NCBI RefSeq assembly: GCF_013170705.1
Contig: NZ_CP033334.1
Span: forward strand, 5,557,501 to 5,621,500
Direction of reading: 5' to 3'
DNA: 64,000 nt
Source: Mesorhizobium loti
GTDB taxonomy: Bacteria > Pseudomonadota > Alphaproteobacteria > Rhizobiales > Rhizobiaceae
The position numbers and the translations under genes are program-made. Below are positions 19,718 to 30,409 of the stretch, one piece after another; the stretch's first letter is position 1, and each line of letters begins with the position of its first letter. Under the pieces are notes generated by a model. It saw nothing but the letters and a program-made list of their open reading frames with translations. It had not been told where the DNA came from and ran no database searches.

Positions 19718-19830
19718 CTTCCAACCGAAGAAGCAACGGCTAAATTAGAGCGGCTTTTTCAATTGTACGCACCCTCTGGTTGCACCCAGAGTTTTCGCTT
19801 TCTGCATGCGCATTTTGGCATGCTGCTATC

Positions 19831-20277
19831 ATGGTTCAGAACCTCATTTCCAGGGCCCGAAAGCGCGCATTCCGAACAGACAATTCGGGAACTTCGGCGG
19901 TCGAATTCGCTTTACTGTCGCCGCTCTTTATCCTCTTGCTACTCGGAATGGTTGCATACGGCATCTATTTTGGCGCCGCCAACTCGATCCAGCAGATCGC
20001 GGCCGACGCCGCCAGGACGGCCATTGCCGGATTGAACCAGACCGAGCGGCAAACGCTGGTGGCCTCCTTCCTCGCCAACAATGCCGGCGGCTACCCCTTC
20101 GTGGACGCCAGCAAACTAACCTACCAGGCCAATGACAGCACAGCCGATGGAAGCCAGTTCGTGGTGTCCATCTCCTACGATGCGCGCAACCTGCCGATCT
20201 GGAATCTCTTCCCGGGCATAGCCATGCCGGGGACCACCATCAAGCGCCAGTCAACGATCAGGGTCGGGGGTATCTGA
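19831..20277 (+). CDS. TadE-like pilus assembly protein
   Basis: A 148-residue TadE-family minor pilin-like protein. The N-terminal motif NSGTSAVEFALLSPLFILLL (about residues 18-37) has the conserved Glu after the processing region and one transmembrane helix, as in TadE/TadF. The remainder is a small extracytoplasmic domain. I start at MVQNLISRARKR (19831) because upstream sequence lacks the family pattern. It is followed directly by a TadG-like gene. No other tad/cpa genes (ATPase, secretin, prepilin peptidase) are near, so the pair depends on machinery elsewhere. Confidence 0.82.
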   Translation: MVQNLISRARKRAFRTDNSGTSAVEFALLSPLFILLLLGMVAYGIYFGAANSIQQIAADAARTAIAGLNQTERQTLVASFLANNAGGYPFVDASKLTYQANDSTADGSQFVVSISYDARNLPIWNLFPGIAMPGTTIKRQSTIRVGGI

Positions 20278-22035
20278 ATGCCGCAGCGTCGGGGCAAGGG
20301 CATCGGCCGGCTTGTACGATCGATGCTGGGAGACAGGAATGCGAACTTTGCCGTCATGACGGCACTGAGCGCACCAGTCGCGCTGGCGCTGGCCGCGGTG
20401 GCTATCGATGAAGCCTCGATCTATACCGAACGCCGCGAGGCCCAGGCGATGGTCGATCTGGCGGCGATAACCGCCGCCTCGAACATCAACAATGTCAACA
20501 CGGCGGTCGTGACCACGCTCACCGACAACGGCATGCCGGGTGTCGTCGTTCAAGCCTCGGACCAGACCATTTCCCCGGCCGTCGGAAAGACGGTGGTGAC
20601 GGTCACAAAGGGCCGATATGCCTCATCAACCGCCAATGTCACCCAGCGCTTCCAGGCGGGCGTGACACCTTACAATGCAGTGCGTGTCACGCTGGCGAAA
20701 ATCCCCGCCCGCTATTTCGCGAGCTCGCTCATCCCCACTCCGGTCATCGGCACCCAAGCCACGGCCAGCATGACGCCGCAGGCCGCGTTCTCGGTCGGGT
20801 CGAGACTGCTCAGCGTCAACGGCGGCATCCTCAACGCGCTTCTAAGCGGGCTTCTCGGCGGCAACATTTCACTCAGCGTCATGGACTATAATGGGCTGAT
20901 CTCGGCCGACGTCAGCGTGCTCTCCTTTGTCAGTGCCTTGGCCACACAACTGAACATCACCGCCGGCACCTATTCGAACGTGCTGGCCTCGAAGGCGACT
21001 GTCGGCCAGATCGCCACCGCCATGGCCAACGTTCCTGGTCTCGGCAATACGGCCAAGGTCGCCCTGCAGACCATCGCCACCAGGTCGACGAGCACGGTCA
21101 AGATCCCGCTCAGCAGCCTTATCGACCTTGGTTCCGTCGGCAGCCTGGGCCTCGGACAACAGCCGTCTGGCCTTGGGGTCGACGCAAGCGCCATGGGGAT
21201 GCTGACCGCCGCCGCCGTGCTCGCAAACGGCACCAACCAGGCGGCGGTCGATCTCGGCGCCACCATCCCCGGGCTGCTCTCCACCAAGCTCAACATCGCC
21301 ATTGGCGAGCCGGCGCAATCCTCGCCCTGGCTGGCGGTCGATGGCATCGGCACCGTCGTGCGGACCGCCCAGACGCGCATCAAACTGACGGCCTCAGTCG
21401 GTGTCGGCACGCCGGGCATCGGCGGCGGCGTCAATCTGGTGGCCGTCAATCTGCCGCTCAATGTTGAAGTCGCCTATGCCGAAGCCAAGCTGACCGACAT
21501 TACCTGTCCAACAGGACCGTCCAGCATCAGCGTTTCCATCGCCGCACACCCGGGTGTTGCCCAGCTGAACCTGGCCAACAGCAACAATCCCTCCGGCTTC
21601 GCCGATTTCAGCCAGCCACAGACCTTCACCGATGCGGACATCGCCGATGTGAAGCTGCTGTTGATACAGCTGATCCAGGTGATGGGTTCGGCCGCGACCG
21701 CGATCACCAACAACAGCCCGCAGACCCTGACCTTCAACGCGACCGACATCGCCAACAAGACGATCAAGACCGTTTCGACGCGCAACATCTCGCAGTCGCT
21801 CACCACGTCGCTGGTCAACAATTTGTCGCTTTCGGTCAAGGCGCTCGGTCTCGGCATCGATCTGACGGCCCTGCTCGGAACGGTCAAACCAGCAGTTGTG
21901 GCCCTGCTCAACACCGTAACGGCGCCCGTCGACGACTTGCTCTACAATGTGCTGGCGGCCCTGGGTGTCGGCGTCGGCCAGGCCGACGTGCGTGTCACCG
22001 GAGCAACCTGCGGACGGGCAGTGCTCGTCCAGTAG
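20278..22035 (+). CDS. TadG-like protein
   Basis: A 585-residue protein. Residues 20-50 (GDRNANFAVMTALSAPVALALAAVA) form the TadG/TadE-like N-terminal helix followed by the typical IDEASIYTERREAQAMVDLAAITAA. The rest is a long extracytoplasmic part rich in Ala, Thr, Asn and Leu, without a von Willebrand domain that I can see. Only a few cysteines occur, one pair possible near the C terminus (TGATCGRA). The start follows the TadE stop without a gap. TadG proteins link the pilus apparatus to the outer membrane. It converges with the alpha-glucosidase gene. Confidence 0.8.
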   Translation: MPQRRGKGIGRLVRSMLGDRNANFAVMTALSAPVALALAAVAIDEASIYTERREAQAMVDLAAITAASNINNVNTAVVTTLTDNGMPGVVVQASDQTISPAVGKTVVTVTKGRYASSTANVTQRFQAGVTPYNAVRVTLAKIPARYFASSLIPTPVIGTQATASMTPQAAFSVGSRLLSVNGGILNALLSGLLGGNISLSVMDYNGLISADVSVLSFVSALATQLNITAGTYSNVLASKATVGQIATAMANVPGLGNTAKVALQTIATRSTSTVKIPLSSLIDLGSVGSLGLGQQPSGLGVDASAMGMLTAAAVLANGTNQAAVDLGATIPGLLSTKLNIAIGEPAQSSPWLAVDGIGTVVRTAQTRIKLTASVGVGTPGIGGGVNLVAVNLPLNVEVAYAEAKLTDITCPTGPSSISVSIAAHPGVAQLNLANSNNPSGFADFSQPQTFTDADIADVKLLLIQLIQVMGSAATAITNNSPQTLTFNATDIANKTIKTVSTRNISQSLTTSLVNNLSLSVKALGLGIDLTALLGTVKPAVVALLNTVTAPVDDLLYNVLAALGVGVGQADVRVTGATCGRAVLVQ

Positions 22036-22086
22036 CGCATTTGTGCTCAAACAGCCCGCTTGGCCGAAACCCGGTCTGATCGCCAG

Positions 22087-23745
22087 TCAGTCCAGCCGGC
22101 CAAGGAAGTGACCGAGAGCCGACAGCGAGAGCGCTTCGTCCCCGACAGCAGCTTCGCCATCCAAGACAGCCGCAATTGTTCCGATGCCCCCCGGCAATTG
22201 CCAATTCGCCGGCTCCCCGGCGAAATTGAAGACACAGAGCAGCCTCTCGCCGCCACCTTCGCGGATGAAGGCGAGCACATCACCCTCGGCGTCGAGAAAG
22301 CGGATCGAACCGCTGACCAGCGCTGGATGACGCCCGCGCAAGGCAAGCGTCGAGCGGTAGGCGGACAGCACAGACTGGTCGTTGCCGTTCTGCACATCGG
22401 CGGCACGAGCGCGATGGCTGGCCGGTACCGGCAGCCAGGGCCTGCCCGTCGAGAAGCCCGCATTGTCGGCGCCGGCCTCCCAGACCATCGGCGTGCGGCA
22501 ACCATCCCTGCCCTTCACGCCGGGCCAGAAGCGGATGCCGACCGGATCGCGCAGATCCTCATAGGCTAGCTCCGCCTCTTCCAGGCCAAGCTCCTCGCCC
22601 TGATAAAGGCAGATCGAGCCGCGCAGGCAGGCGAGCAGCATGATCGAGAATCTGGCCACCGTGTCGGGATCGCCGTCAGGTGCTGTCCAGCGGCTGACAT
22701 GGCGCACCACGTCATGGTTGGAGAACGCCCAGCAGACCCAACCGTCGACGACCGCATGTTCGAAAGCCTCGACGCAGCCGCGCACATGTGCCGCCGAAAA
22801 CTGCGAACCGAGCAGGTCGAAAGTGTAGCACATCTGCAGCTTGTCACCGCCGGAAGTATAGGCGGCCAGCGTCTGCAGCGAGCGGCCCTCGTCGCCGATC
22901 TCACCAACCGCGGCACGGCCCTCATACTGGTCCAGCAATGCCCGGAAACGTCTGAGGAAAGCCAGGTTTTCCGGCTGCGTCTTGTCGAACAGATGCTCCT
23001 GGTAGAGGTAGGTGTTTGTCTCGCCATTGGTGCCAGCGACACTCGACGCCAAGGGCGGATTGCTGCGTAGCCAGCGGTCGTGGAAATAGTAATTGACGGT
23101 GTCGAGCCGGAAACCGTCGACGCCACGCTCCAGCCAGAAGCGAACCGTGTCCAGCAGCGCATCCTGGACCTCGCGATTGTGGAAATTCAGGTCGGGCTGC
23201 GAAGCAAGGAAATTGTGCATGTAATACTGCCGGCGGGTCGAATCCCACTCCCAGGCAGGGCCACCGAAGACGGACAGCCAGTTGTTGGGCGCGTTGCCGT
23301 CGGGCTTCGCATCGGCCCAGACGTACCAGTCGGCCTTGGGGTTGTCGCGGCTGGCGCGGCTTTCGATGAACCATTCATGCTTGTCGGATGAGTGTGACAG
23401 CACCTGGTCGATGACGACCTTCAGGCCCAGCCGGTGCGCTTCGGCGATCAGTGTGTCGAAATCCTCCAGCGAACCGAACATCGGATCGACGTCGCGATAG
23501 TCCGACACGTCGTAACCCATGTCGGCCATCGGCGACTTGAAGAAGGGCGACAGCCAGACGGCATCGACGCCAAGCGAGGCGATGTGGGCCAGCCTTGCCG
23601 TGATACCCCTGAGATCGCCGCTGCCATCGCCGGTCGTGTCCTGGAAGGAACGCGGATAGACCTGGTAGATGACGCAGCCGCGCCACCACTCGGCCTCCCG
23701 CCCCGCTCCCGGGTCGGCCCAAGAGTTGGCATCTTCATCGGCCAT
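22087..23745 (-). CDS. alpha-glucosidase / GH13 glycoside hydrolase
   Basis: A 552-residue GH13 enzyme. The nucleophile motif is GVDGFRLDTVNYY (Asp near residue 210), the acid region AAVGEIGDEGRS, and the third catalytic Asp lies in FSNHDVVR. YQVYPRSFQDTTGDGSGDLRGI is the N-terminal hallmark of oligo-1,6-glucosidase/AglA-type enzymes, as in the Sinorhizobium alpha-glucosidase AglA. Lack of a signal peptide puts it in the cytosol. I start at MADEDANSW, whose ATG overlaps the glgX stop by one base; an upstream extension would run inside glgX. As last gene of the glycogen operon it probably trims short glucans released by GlgX; maltose, sucrose or trehalose remain possible substrates. Confidence 0.88.
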   Translation of the reverse strand: MADEDANSWADPGAGREAEWWRGCVIYQVYPRSFQDTTGDGSGDLRGITARLAHIASLGVDAVWLSPFFKSPMADMGYDVSDYRDVDPMFGSLEDFDTLIAEAHRLGLKVVIDQVLSHSSDKHEWFIESRASRDNPKADWYVWADAKPDGNAPNNWLSVFGGPAWEWDSTRRQYYMHNFLASQPDLNFHNREVQDALLDTVRFWLERGVDGFRLDTVNYYFHDRWLRSNPPLASSVAGTNGETNTYLYQEHLFDKTQPENLAFLRRFRALLDQYEGRAAVGEIGDEGRSLQTLAAYTSGGDKLQMCYTFDLLGSQFSAAHVRGCVEAFEHAVVDGWVCWAFSNHDVVRHVSRWTAPDGDPDTVARFSIMLLACLRGSICLYQGEELGLEEAELAYEDLRDPVGIRFWPGVKGRDGCRTPMVWEAGADNAGFSTGRPWLPVPASHRARAADVQNGNDQSVLSAYRSTLALRGRHPALVSGSIRFLDAEGDVLAFIREGGGERLLCVFNFAGEPANWQLPGGIGTIAAVLDGEAAVGDEALSLSALGHFLGRLD

Positions 23746-25745
23746 CACGAACCCTTCCTGGCGCCGCCCTTTCCGGTTCGGCGCTCGATCATGAAATTGA
23801 CGCCGCGGCCCGGCATTGGCCGCGCAAGGTCGACCGCCTGCGTTTCGACCGCCGGCTGCCATTGAAACCCTTCCCGCGCGGGCAAGGTGAAGACGCATTG
23901 GCGGCGATCACCATTGATGATGACGGCAATGCGGCCGCCGCCCGCATCGCCCAACAGCATGACGAGGCGATGTCGGCCGGGATCGTTCCAGTCCGCCTCC
24001 GCAAGCGGCATGCCGGTCTCGGTCAACCAGGCGACGTCGGGGATGCCTGAAGCCTCGGCCGATTGTCCGGTCAGGAAATGCGTGTCCGACAATGCCGGGA
24101 CGGCGCGGCGGAGTGTGGCCAGCGCCGATACGTAACGCTCCAGCGCCTGGTCGCGGCCCGTCCAATCCAGCCAGGTGATGGCGTTGTCCTGCGCGTAGGC
24201 GTTGTTATTGCCCTTCTGGGTACGACCAAATTCGTCGCCGGCGGTCAGCATTATGGTGCCCCGCGAGCCAAATAGCGTGGCAAGCAGCGCGCACTGGTCT
24301 TCGAAGCGCGCCTTGCCGATCGCCGCGTTGTCCGTCTCGCCTTCGGCCCCATTGTTCCAAGACAAATTGTCGTTGTGGCCATCACGGTTCTGCTCGCCAT
24401 TGGCCGCGTTATGCTTACGCTCGTAGGCGACGATGTCGGCCAGCGTCATGCCATCATGCGCGGCGATGAAATTGACCGTGCGGCTAGCCGGCCGGCCGGC
24501 CTTGCCAAAAACATCGGATGAGCCGGCAAGCCGGGTCGCCAACGCTCCGACCGCGCCGACATCGCCACGCCAGAAGCGTCTGGCATCGTCGCGATAGCGA
24601 TCGTTCCATTCGAGGAAGCGCGCAGGGAAATTGCCGAGCTGATAGCCGTCCGGACCAATATCCCAGGGTTCGGCGACCAGCACCCGATCGGCAAGGACTG
24701 GATCGCCGGCGATAGCCTCGAGCAAGGGCGCGGCGGGATCGAACACGCCATCGACGCGGCCCAGCACCGGTGCCAGATCGAAGCGAAAACCGTCGACGCC
24801 GGCATGGCGGACAAAATGGCGAAGCGTGTCGAGCACCATGTCGCGCACCACCGGATGGTCGCACGCGACTGTGTTGCCCGTGCCGGTGTCATTGACCAGC
24901 CTGCCATCCGGCTGGTGCCGGTAGTAGGCTTGATTGTCGAGGCCGCGCAACGACAGCGTCGGCCCCAGCCTGTCGCTTTCGCCTGTGTGGTTGAAGACGA
25001 GATCGAGAATGGTGCCGATGCCGGCCTGGCGCAGCGTCGCGACGGTTTCGCGCAATTCTGCCAGACCGCCGGGCGCCAGCCGTGGGTCGAGCGCCATGAA
25101 GGTGACGGGGTTATAGCCCCAGGCGTTGCTCAGGCCCAGCGGTGGCAGATGCCGCTCGTCGATCGACGCCGTCACCGGCATCAGTTCGACGGCGGATACA
25201 CCGAGGCGCTTCAGATGCGCGATGATGGCGGGGTGGGCGAGCGCCGCGAGGGTACCACGCTGTTCGTCCGGCACATCCGGGTGGAGCTTCGTGAAGGAGC
25301 GGACGTTCAGTTCGTAGATCAGGCCGCCCGGACGAAACAGCGGCGGCGGCACAGGCACTGCCCTGGGCAAGGCCCTTGCCACGGTCTTGGGCATCAACGG
25401 CGCGGTGTCCGCGCCCTCGTTGCGCCGCGCGGCGAGCCGCCAGTGATAAGCATAGGGCCGGTCGATTTCCACGGCGTAGGGATCGGTCAGCAGCTTGTCG
25501 GGATCGAACCACAGCCCAAGCTCGGGCGCATAGTCGCCGTCGGCACGGAAACCATATAGCGAGCCCGCGGCAAGGCCTGAAACGAAGAGCGCATGCATCC
25601 CCTCGCCTTCCGGCTGGAGTTCCGCCCGGTCGATTTCCCGATTGTCTTGCTCGTCGAAGATCGAGACCCAGATGCGACGGGCCGACGAAGACCAGGCGGC
25701 AAAGCGGATGCCTTCGGGGGTGATTGTGGCGCCGAGACGGGTCAT
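23745..25745 (-). CDS. glgX: glycogen debranching enzyme GlgX
   Basis: A 666-residue GH13 isoamylase-type enzyme that removes alpha-1,6 branches from phosphorylase-limited glycogen. An N-terminal CBM48-like domain (residues 1-130) precedes the barrel. The catalytic motif is GVDGFRFDLAPVLGRVDG, with the family marks YELNVRSFTK, LDLVFNHTGES and NFIAAHDGMTL. I start at MTRLGATITPEG (25745). Longer in-frame starts would lie inside the palindromic repeat at 25757-25925, so they are artefacts of the repeat being open. The stop overlaps the next start. Position after pgm in the glycogen operon agrees. Confidence 0.92.
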   Translation of the reverse strand: MTRLGATITPEGIRFAAWSSSARRIWVSIFDEQDNREIDRAELQPEGEGMHALFVSGLAAGSLYGFRADGDYAPELGLWFDPDKLLTDPYAVEIDRPYAYHWRLAARRNEGADTAPLMPKTVARALPRAVPVPPPLFRPGGLIYELNVRSFTKLHPDVPDEQRGTLAALAHPAIIAHLKRLGVSAVELMPVTASIDERHLPPLGLSNAWGYNPVTFMALDPRLAPGGLAELRETVATLRQAGIGTILDLVFNHTGESDRLGPTLSLRGLDNQAYYRHQPDGRLVNDTGTGNTVACDHPVVRDMVLDTLRHFVRHAGVDGFRFDLAPVLGRVDGVFDPAAPLLEAIAGDPVLADRVLVAEPWDIGPDGYQLGNFPARFLEWNDRYRDDARRFWRGDVGAVGALATRLAGSSDVFGKAGRPASRTVNFIAAHDGMTLADIVAYERKHNAANGEQNRDGHNDNLSWNNGAEGETDNAAIGKARFEDQCALLATLFGSRGTIMLTAGDEFGRTQKGNNNAYAQDNAITWLDWTGRDQALERYVSALATLRRAVPALSDTHFLTGQSAEASGIPDVAWLTETGMPLAEADWNDPGRHRLVMLLGDAGGGRIAVIINGDRRQCVFTLPAREGFQWQPAVETQAVDLARPMPGRGVNFMIERRTGKGGARKGS

Positions 25746-25756
25746 GCCAGCGCCTC

Positions 25757-25925
25757 CCCTTCTCCCCTTGTGGGAGAAGGTGGTTCGGCGCTCAGCGCCG
25801 AGACGGATGAGGGGTGTGTGACGGAACGAGGCGTTGGCAATCTCGATCGAAGAACGCGCCAAGCTGGAGCACCCCTCATCCGACCTCGCTTCGCGAGGCC
25901 ACCTTCTCCCACAAGGGGAGAAGGG
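25757..25925. repeat. RIME-like palindromic intergenic repeat
   Basis: Two perfect 27-base inverted arms (25757-25783 and 25899-25925) enclose about 115 bases. Each arm is itself a hairpin (CTTCTCC ... GGAGAAG). A second inverted pair, GATGAGGGGTG and CACCCCTCATC, lies inside. This is the mosaic structure of RIME-type elements known from rhizobial genomes. It separates glgX from pgm and carries no gene. The arms would fold into a long structure in the operon message. Confidence 0.85.
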
Positions 25926-25944
25926 AAAGCCCTCACCGCCACCC

Positions 25945-27576
<1,632 letters not shown>

Positions 27577-29022
27577 TCAGGCAACCCTTTTCGAAAGCAG
27601 CAGGCGATAGAGTTCAACGTATTTTTCGGCGCTTCGATCCCACGACACATCGGTCTTCATGCCCTGGCGCTGGATGGTTTCGAAGACCGTGGGGTTGGCG
27701 TAGGCTTCGGCCAGGCGGTTTATGGCGTGCAGCATCGCGCCGCCGTTGTTGGGTGCGAACTGGAACCCCGTCGCCACGCCGGCCGCGATCGCGGCTTCAT
27801 TGGCGTCGATGATGGTGTCGGCGAGGCCGCCGGTGCGGGCAACCACCGGTACGCAGCCGTAGCGCAGGCCGTAGAGCTGCGTCAGTCCGCAGGGTTCGAA
27901 GCGTGATGGGATGACGATGGCGTCGCAGCCGCCCTGCATGGTGTGCGACAGCCCCTCATCATAGCCGACGACCACGCCAATGCGGCCACGATGGCGGGCG
28001 GCGGCGGCAAGCAATGCGCCTTCCAGGCCGGCATCGCCCGAGCCCAGTATGGCCAAGCGTACACCGGTCGCGACGACACCGTCGATCACGGTCGCCAATA
28101 TGTCCATGCCCTTCTGCCAGGTCAGCCGGCTGATGACGCAGACGATGGGGCTGTCGTCGCGGTCGAGGCCGAAGCGATCCTCCACGGCGGCCTTGTTCGG
28201 GGCCCGCGCCTTGAGCGTGGCGGCCGTATAGCTGGACACCAGATGCTTGTCTGTCTCCGGATCCCAGATGGCCGTGTCGATGCCATTGACGATGCCGTAG
28301 AGATCGCTGGAGCGCATGTTGATCAGTCCGTCGAGACCCATGCCGAACTCCGGCGAGCGGATCTCCTGCGCGTAGGTCGGGCTGACGGTGGTGATCGCCC
28401 AGGCGGCCTGCAGGCCGGCCTTGAGGAAGCCGACGCCGCCATAATACTCGACGCCGTCAAGCGCCATCGCGACCGCGGGCAGACCGAGCTCGCCGAAGAT
28501 GCCGGCGCCGAACTGGCCCTGGAAGGCGAGGTTGTGGACGGTCATCATCGACGGCGTGCCCACCGCCTTGCCGTAGCGCATATAGGCCAGCGTCATCGCC
28601 GACTGCCAGTCATGGGCATGGACGATGTCTGGCAGGTAGCCCGAGATGGCGCCGCCGGCGATATCGGCGCCGGCTTGGCTCAGCGCCGCGAAGCGCCGCC
28701 AATTGTCCGGCCAGTCCGCGCCCGAAGCATTGCCATAGGGACCACCGGGACGGTCGAACAGATGCGGCGCGTCGAGCACGAAAAGATCGAGCCCGGCAAG
28801 CTCGACAGAGTGGACCGAGGCCTTGCCGCCCTGCAGCAACGGATACTGGTAGACGGCCTTCCTTTTCTTGAAGCCTTCCATCACCGCGGGAAAGCCTGGA
28901 ATGAGCGTGCGCATGGCCACGCCCTTGGCTGCCAGCGCCACGGGCAGCGCACCGGTCACATCGGCCAGTCCGCCGGTCTTGATCAGCGGGAAGATCTCGG
29001 GCGTGACCGACAGAACCTGCAT
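27577..29022 (-). CDS. glgA: glycogen synthase GlgA
   Basis: A 481-residue GT5 glycogen synthase that adds glucose from ADP-glucose. The N-terminal KTGGLADV holds the ADP-glucose-binding lysine (Lys15). HAHDWQSAM and the C-terminal [16 protein letters not shown] (donor-site Glu) are diagnostic. I start at [13 protein letters not shown], the usual N terminus; a start 17 codons upstream is possible. It is separated from glgC by a short palindrome. Function with GlgC, GlgB and GlgP is well established for the family. Confidence 0.95.
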   Translation of the reverse strand: MQVLSVTPEIFPLIKTGGLADVTGALPVALAAKGVAMRTLIPGFPAVMEGFKKRKAVYQYPLLQGGKASVHSVELAGLDLFVLDAPHLFDRPGGPYGNASGADWPDNWRRFAALSQAGADIAGGAISGYLPDIVHAHDWQSAMTLAYMRYGKAVGTPSMMTVHNLAFQGQFGAGIFGELGLPAVAMALDGVEYYGGVGFLKAGLQAAWAITTVSPTYAQEIRSPEFGMGLDGLINMRSSDLYGIVNGIDTAIWDPETDKHLVSSYTAATLKARAPNKAAVEDRFGLDRDDSPIVCVISRLTWQKGMDILATVIDGVVATGVRLAILGSGDAGLEGALLAAAARHRGRIGVVVGYDEGLSHTMQGGCDAIVIPSRFEPCGLTQLYGLRYGCVPVVARTGGLADTIIDANEAAIAAGVATGFQFAPNNGGAMLHAINRLAEAYANPTVFETIQRQGMKTDVSWDRSAEKYVELYRLLLSKRVA

Positions 29023-29043
29023 GCGTCTATCCGATCCTGTTGT

Positions 29044-29092
29044 GAGCAATTCCGGACGGGAAACCGTTCTCACACTTTTCCTGGAATTGCTC
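29044..29092. repeat. short palindromic repeat between glgC and glgA
   Basis: GAGCAATTCC (29044-29053) pairs with GGAATTGCTC (29083-29092), and GGAAA/TTTCC extends the stem inside. The distal arm supplies the bases right after the glgC TAG stop. Palindromes of this type are frequent in Mesorhizobium intergenic spaces. The message would form a stable hairpin between the two genes. Confidence 0.7.
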
Positions 29093-30357
29093 TAGAGCCC
29101 GAGTTTGTTGATCATGTCCTGTGTGACCAGGCAGATGCCTTTTTCCGAAACGCGGAAGCGCTTGGCGTCGAGCACGGGATCCTCGCCGATCACCAACCCT
29201 TCCGGTATCCTTACACCGTGGTCAATGACGACGCGTTTCAACCTTGCGTTCCGCCCGACATGAACGTCGGGCAGCATGACGACCTCTTCCAGCGTCGAAT
29301 AGGAATTGATGCGCGCGCCGGTGAAAATCAGGCTCTTCTTCAGCGTCGCGCCGGAGACGATGCAATCGCCCGAGACCAGGGAGGAAACGGCCGAGCCGCG
29401 CCGGCCATCCTCGTCATGGACGAATTTTGCCGGCGGCTTCAACTCGGCATAGGTCCAGATCGGCCAGTCGCGGTCGTAGAGGTCGAGCTCGGGCGTCACG
29501 TCGGTCAAGTCGATATTGGCTTCCCAATAGGCGTCGACCGTTCCCACATCGCGCCAGTAGGCTTCGTTCTCCGCGGTCGAGCGTACGCAGGACTTGGTGA
29601 AGCGGTGCGCGATCGCCTTACCATGCTCGACGATATAGGGAATGATGTCCTTGCCGAAATCGCGGCTGGAGCCGGGCTCGGCGGCGTCGCGGCGCAGCTG
29701 CTCCATCAGGAACTTGGTCTTGAAGACGTAGATGCCCATCGAGGCCAGGGCGAATTCCGGGTTACCCGGAATGCCGGGCGGATCGGCCGGCTTTTCGACG
29801 AAGGCGATGATGTTGTCCTTGGCATCGACATGCATGACGCCGAAGCCTGTCGCTTCCATACGCGGCACTTCGAGGCAGCCGACCGTGACGTCGGCATTGG
29901 CGTCGACATGCTGGCGCAGCATCATCTCGTAGTCCATCTTGTAGATGTGGTCGCCGGCGAGGATGACCATGTATTCCGGGCCATAGGCCTCGATGATGTC
30001 GATGTTCTGGTAGACGGCGTCCGCCGTGCCCTCATACCACTGCGTTTCCGACACGCGCTGGCTGGCGGGAAGGATGTCGAAGCTTTCGTTTCGTTCGGGC
30101 CTCAGGAAGTTCCAGCCGCGTTGCAGATGGCGGATCAGCGAATGCGCCTTGTACTGGGTGGCGACCCCGAGGCGGCGAATGCCCGAGTTGAGCGCGTTGG
30201 AGAGCGCGAAATCGATGATGCGAGTCTTGCCGCCGAAATAGACCGCCGGCTTGGCGCGACGATCGGTCAGTTCCTTGAGGCGGCTGCCGCGGCCGCCGGC
30301 CAGTACGTAGGCCATGGCATCACGCGCCAGCGGCTGGATCCGTTTCAAGTCTGCCAT
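29092..30357 (-). CDS. glgC: glucose-1-phosphate adenylyltransferase GlgC
   Basis: A 421-residue ADP-glucose pyrophosphorylase, the committed step of glycogen synthesis. [29 protein letters not shown] is the nucleotide and activator site, [10 protein letters not shown] the sugar-phosphate loop, and a left-handed beta-helix domain fills the last third. GGGAGGGTGG precedes the ATG at 30357; an in-frame GTG two codons earlier is weaker. Alphaproteobacterial GlgC is usually activated by fructose-6-P and pyruvate, which is family knowledge. Its TAG is formed with the palindrome at 29044-29092. Confidence 0.95.
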   Translation of the reverse strand: MADLKRIQPLARDAMAYVLAGGRGSRLKELTDRRAKPAVYFGGKTRIIDFALSNALNSGIRRLGVATQYKAHSLIRHLQRGWNFLRPERNESFDILPASQRVSETQWYEGTADAVYQNIDIIEAYGPEYMVILAGDHIYKMDYEMMLRQHVDANADVTVGCLEVPRMEATGFGVMHVDAKDNIIAFVEKPADPPGIPGNPEFALASMGIYVFKTKFLMEQLRRDAAEPGSSRDFGKDIIPYIVEHGKAIAHRFTKSCVRSTAENEAYWRDVGTVDAYWEANIDLTDVTPELDLYDRDWPIWTYAELKPPAKFVHDEDGRRGSAVSSLVSGDCIVSGATLKKSLIFTGARINSYSTLEEVVMLPDVHVGRNARLKRVVIDHGVRIPEGLVIGEDPVLDAKRFRVSEKGICLVTQDMINKLGL

Positions 30358-30409
30358 TTCCACCCTCCCAAATTACTCAGTCTCGCCATGTTGTTCCGGC
30401 CTTGACGGT

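Noticed and set aside
19774..19795. Hairpin CTCTGG-N6-CCAGAG followed by TTTT upstream of tadE
   Set aside because: Stem is only six pairs and the T-run is short; it lies between divergent genes where no transcript clearly needs a terminator.
27943..30405. Long plus-strand open frame of 820 codons
   Set aside because: It lies antisense to glgA and glgC and has the composition of a shadow frame in high-GC DNA. The minus-strand proteins match known families from end to end.
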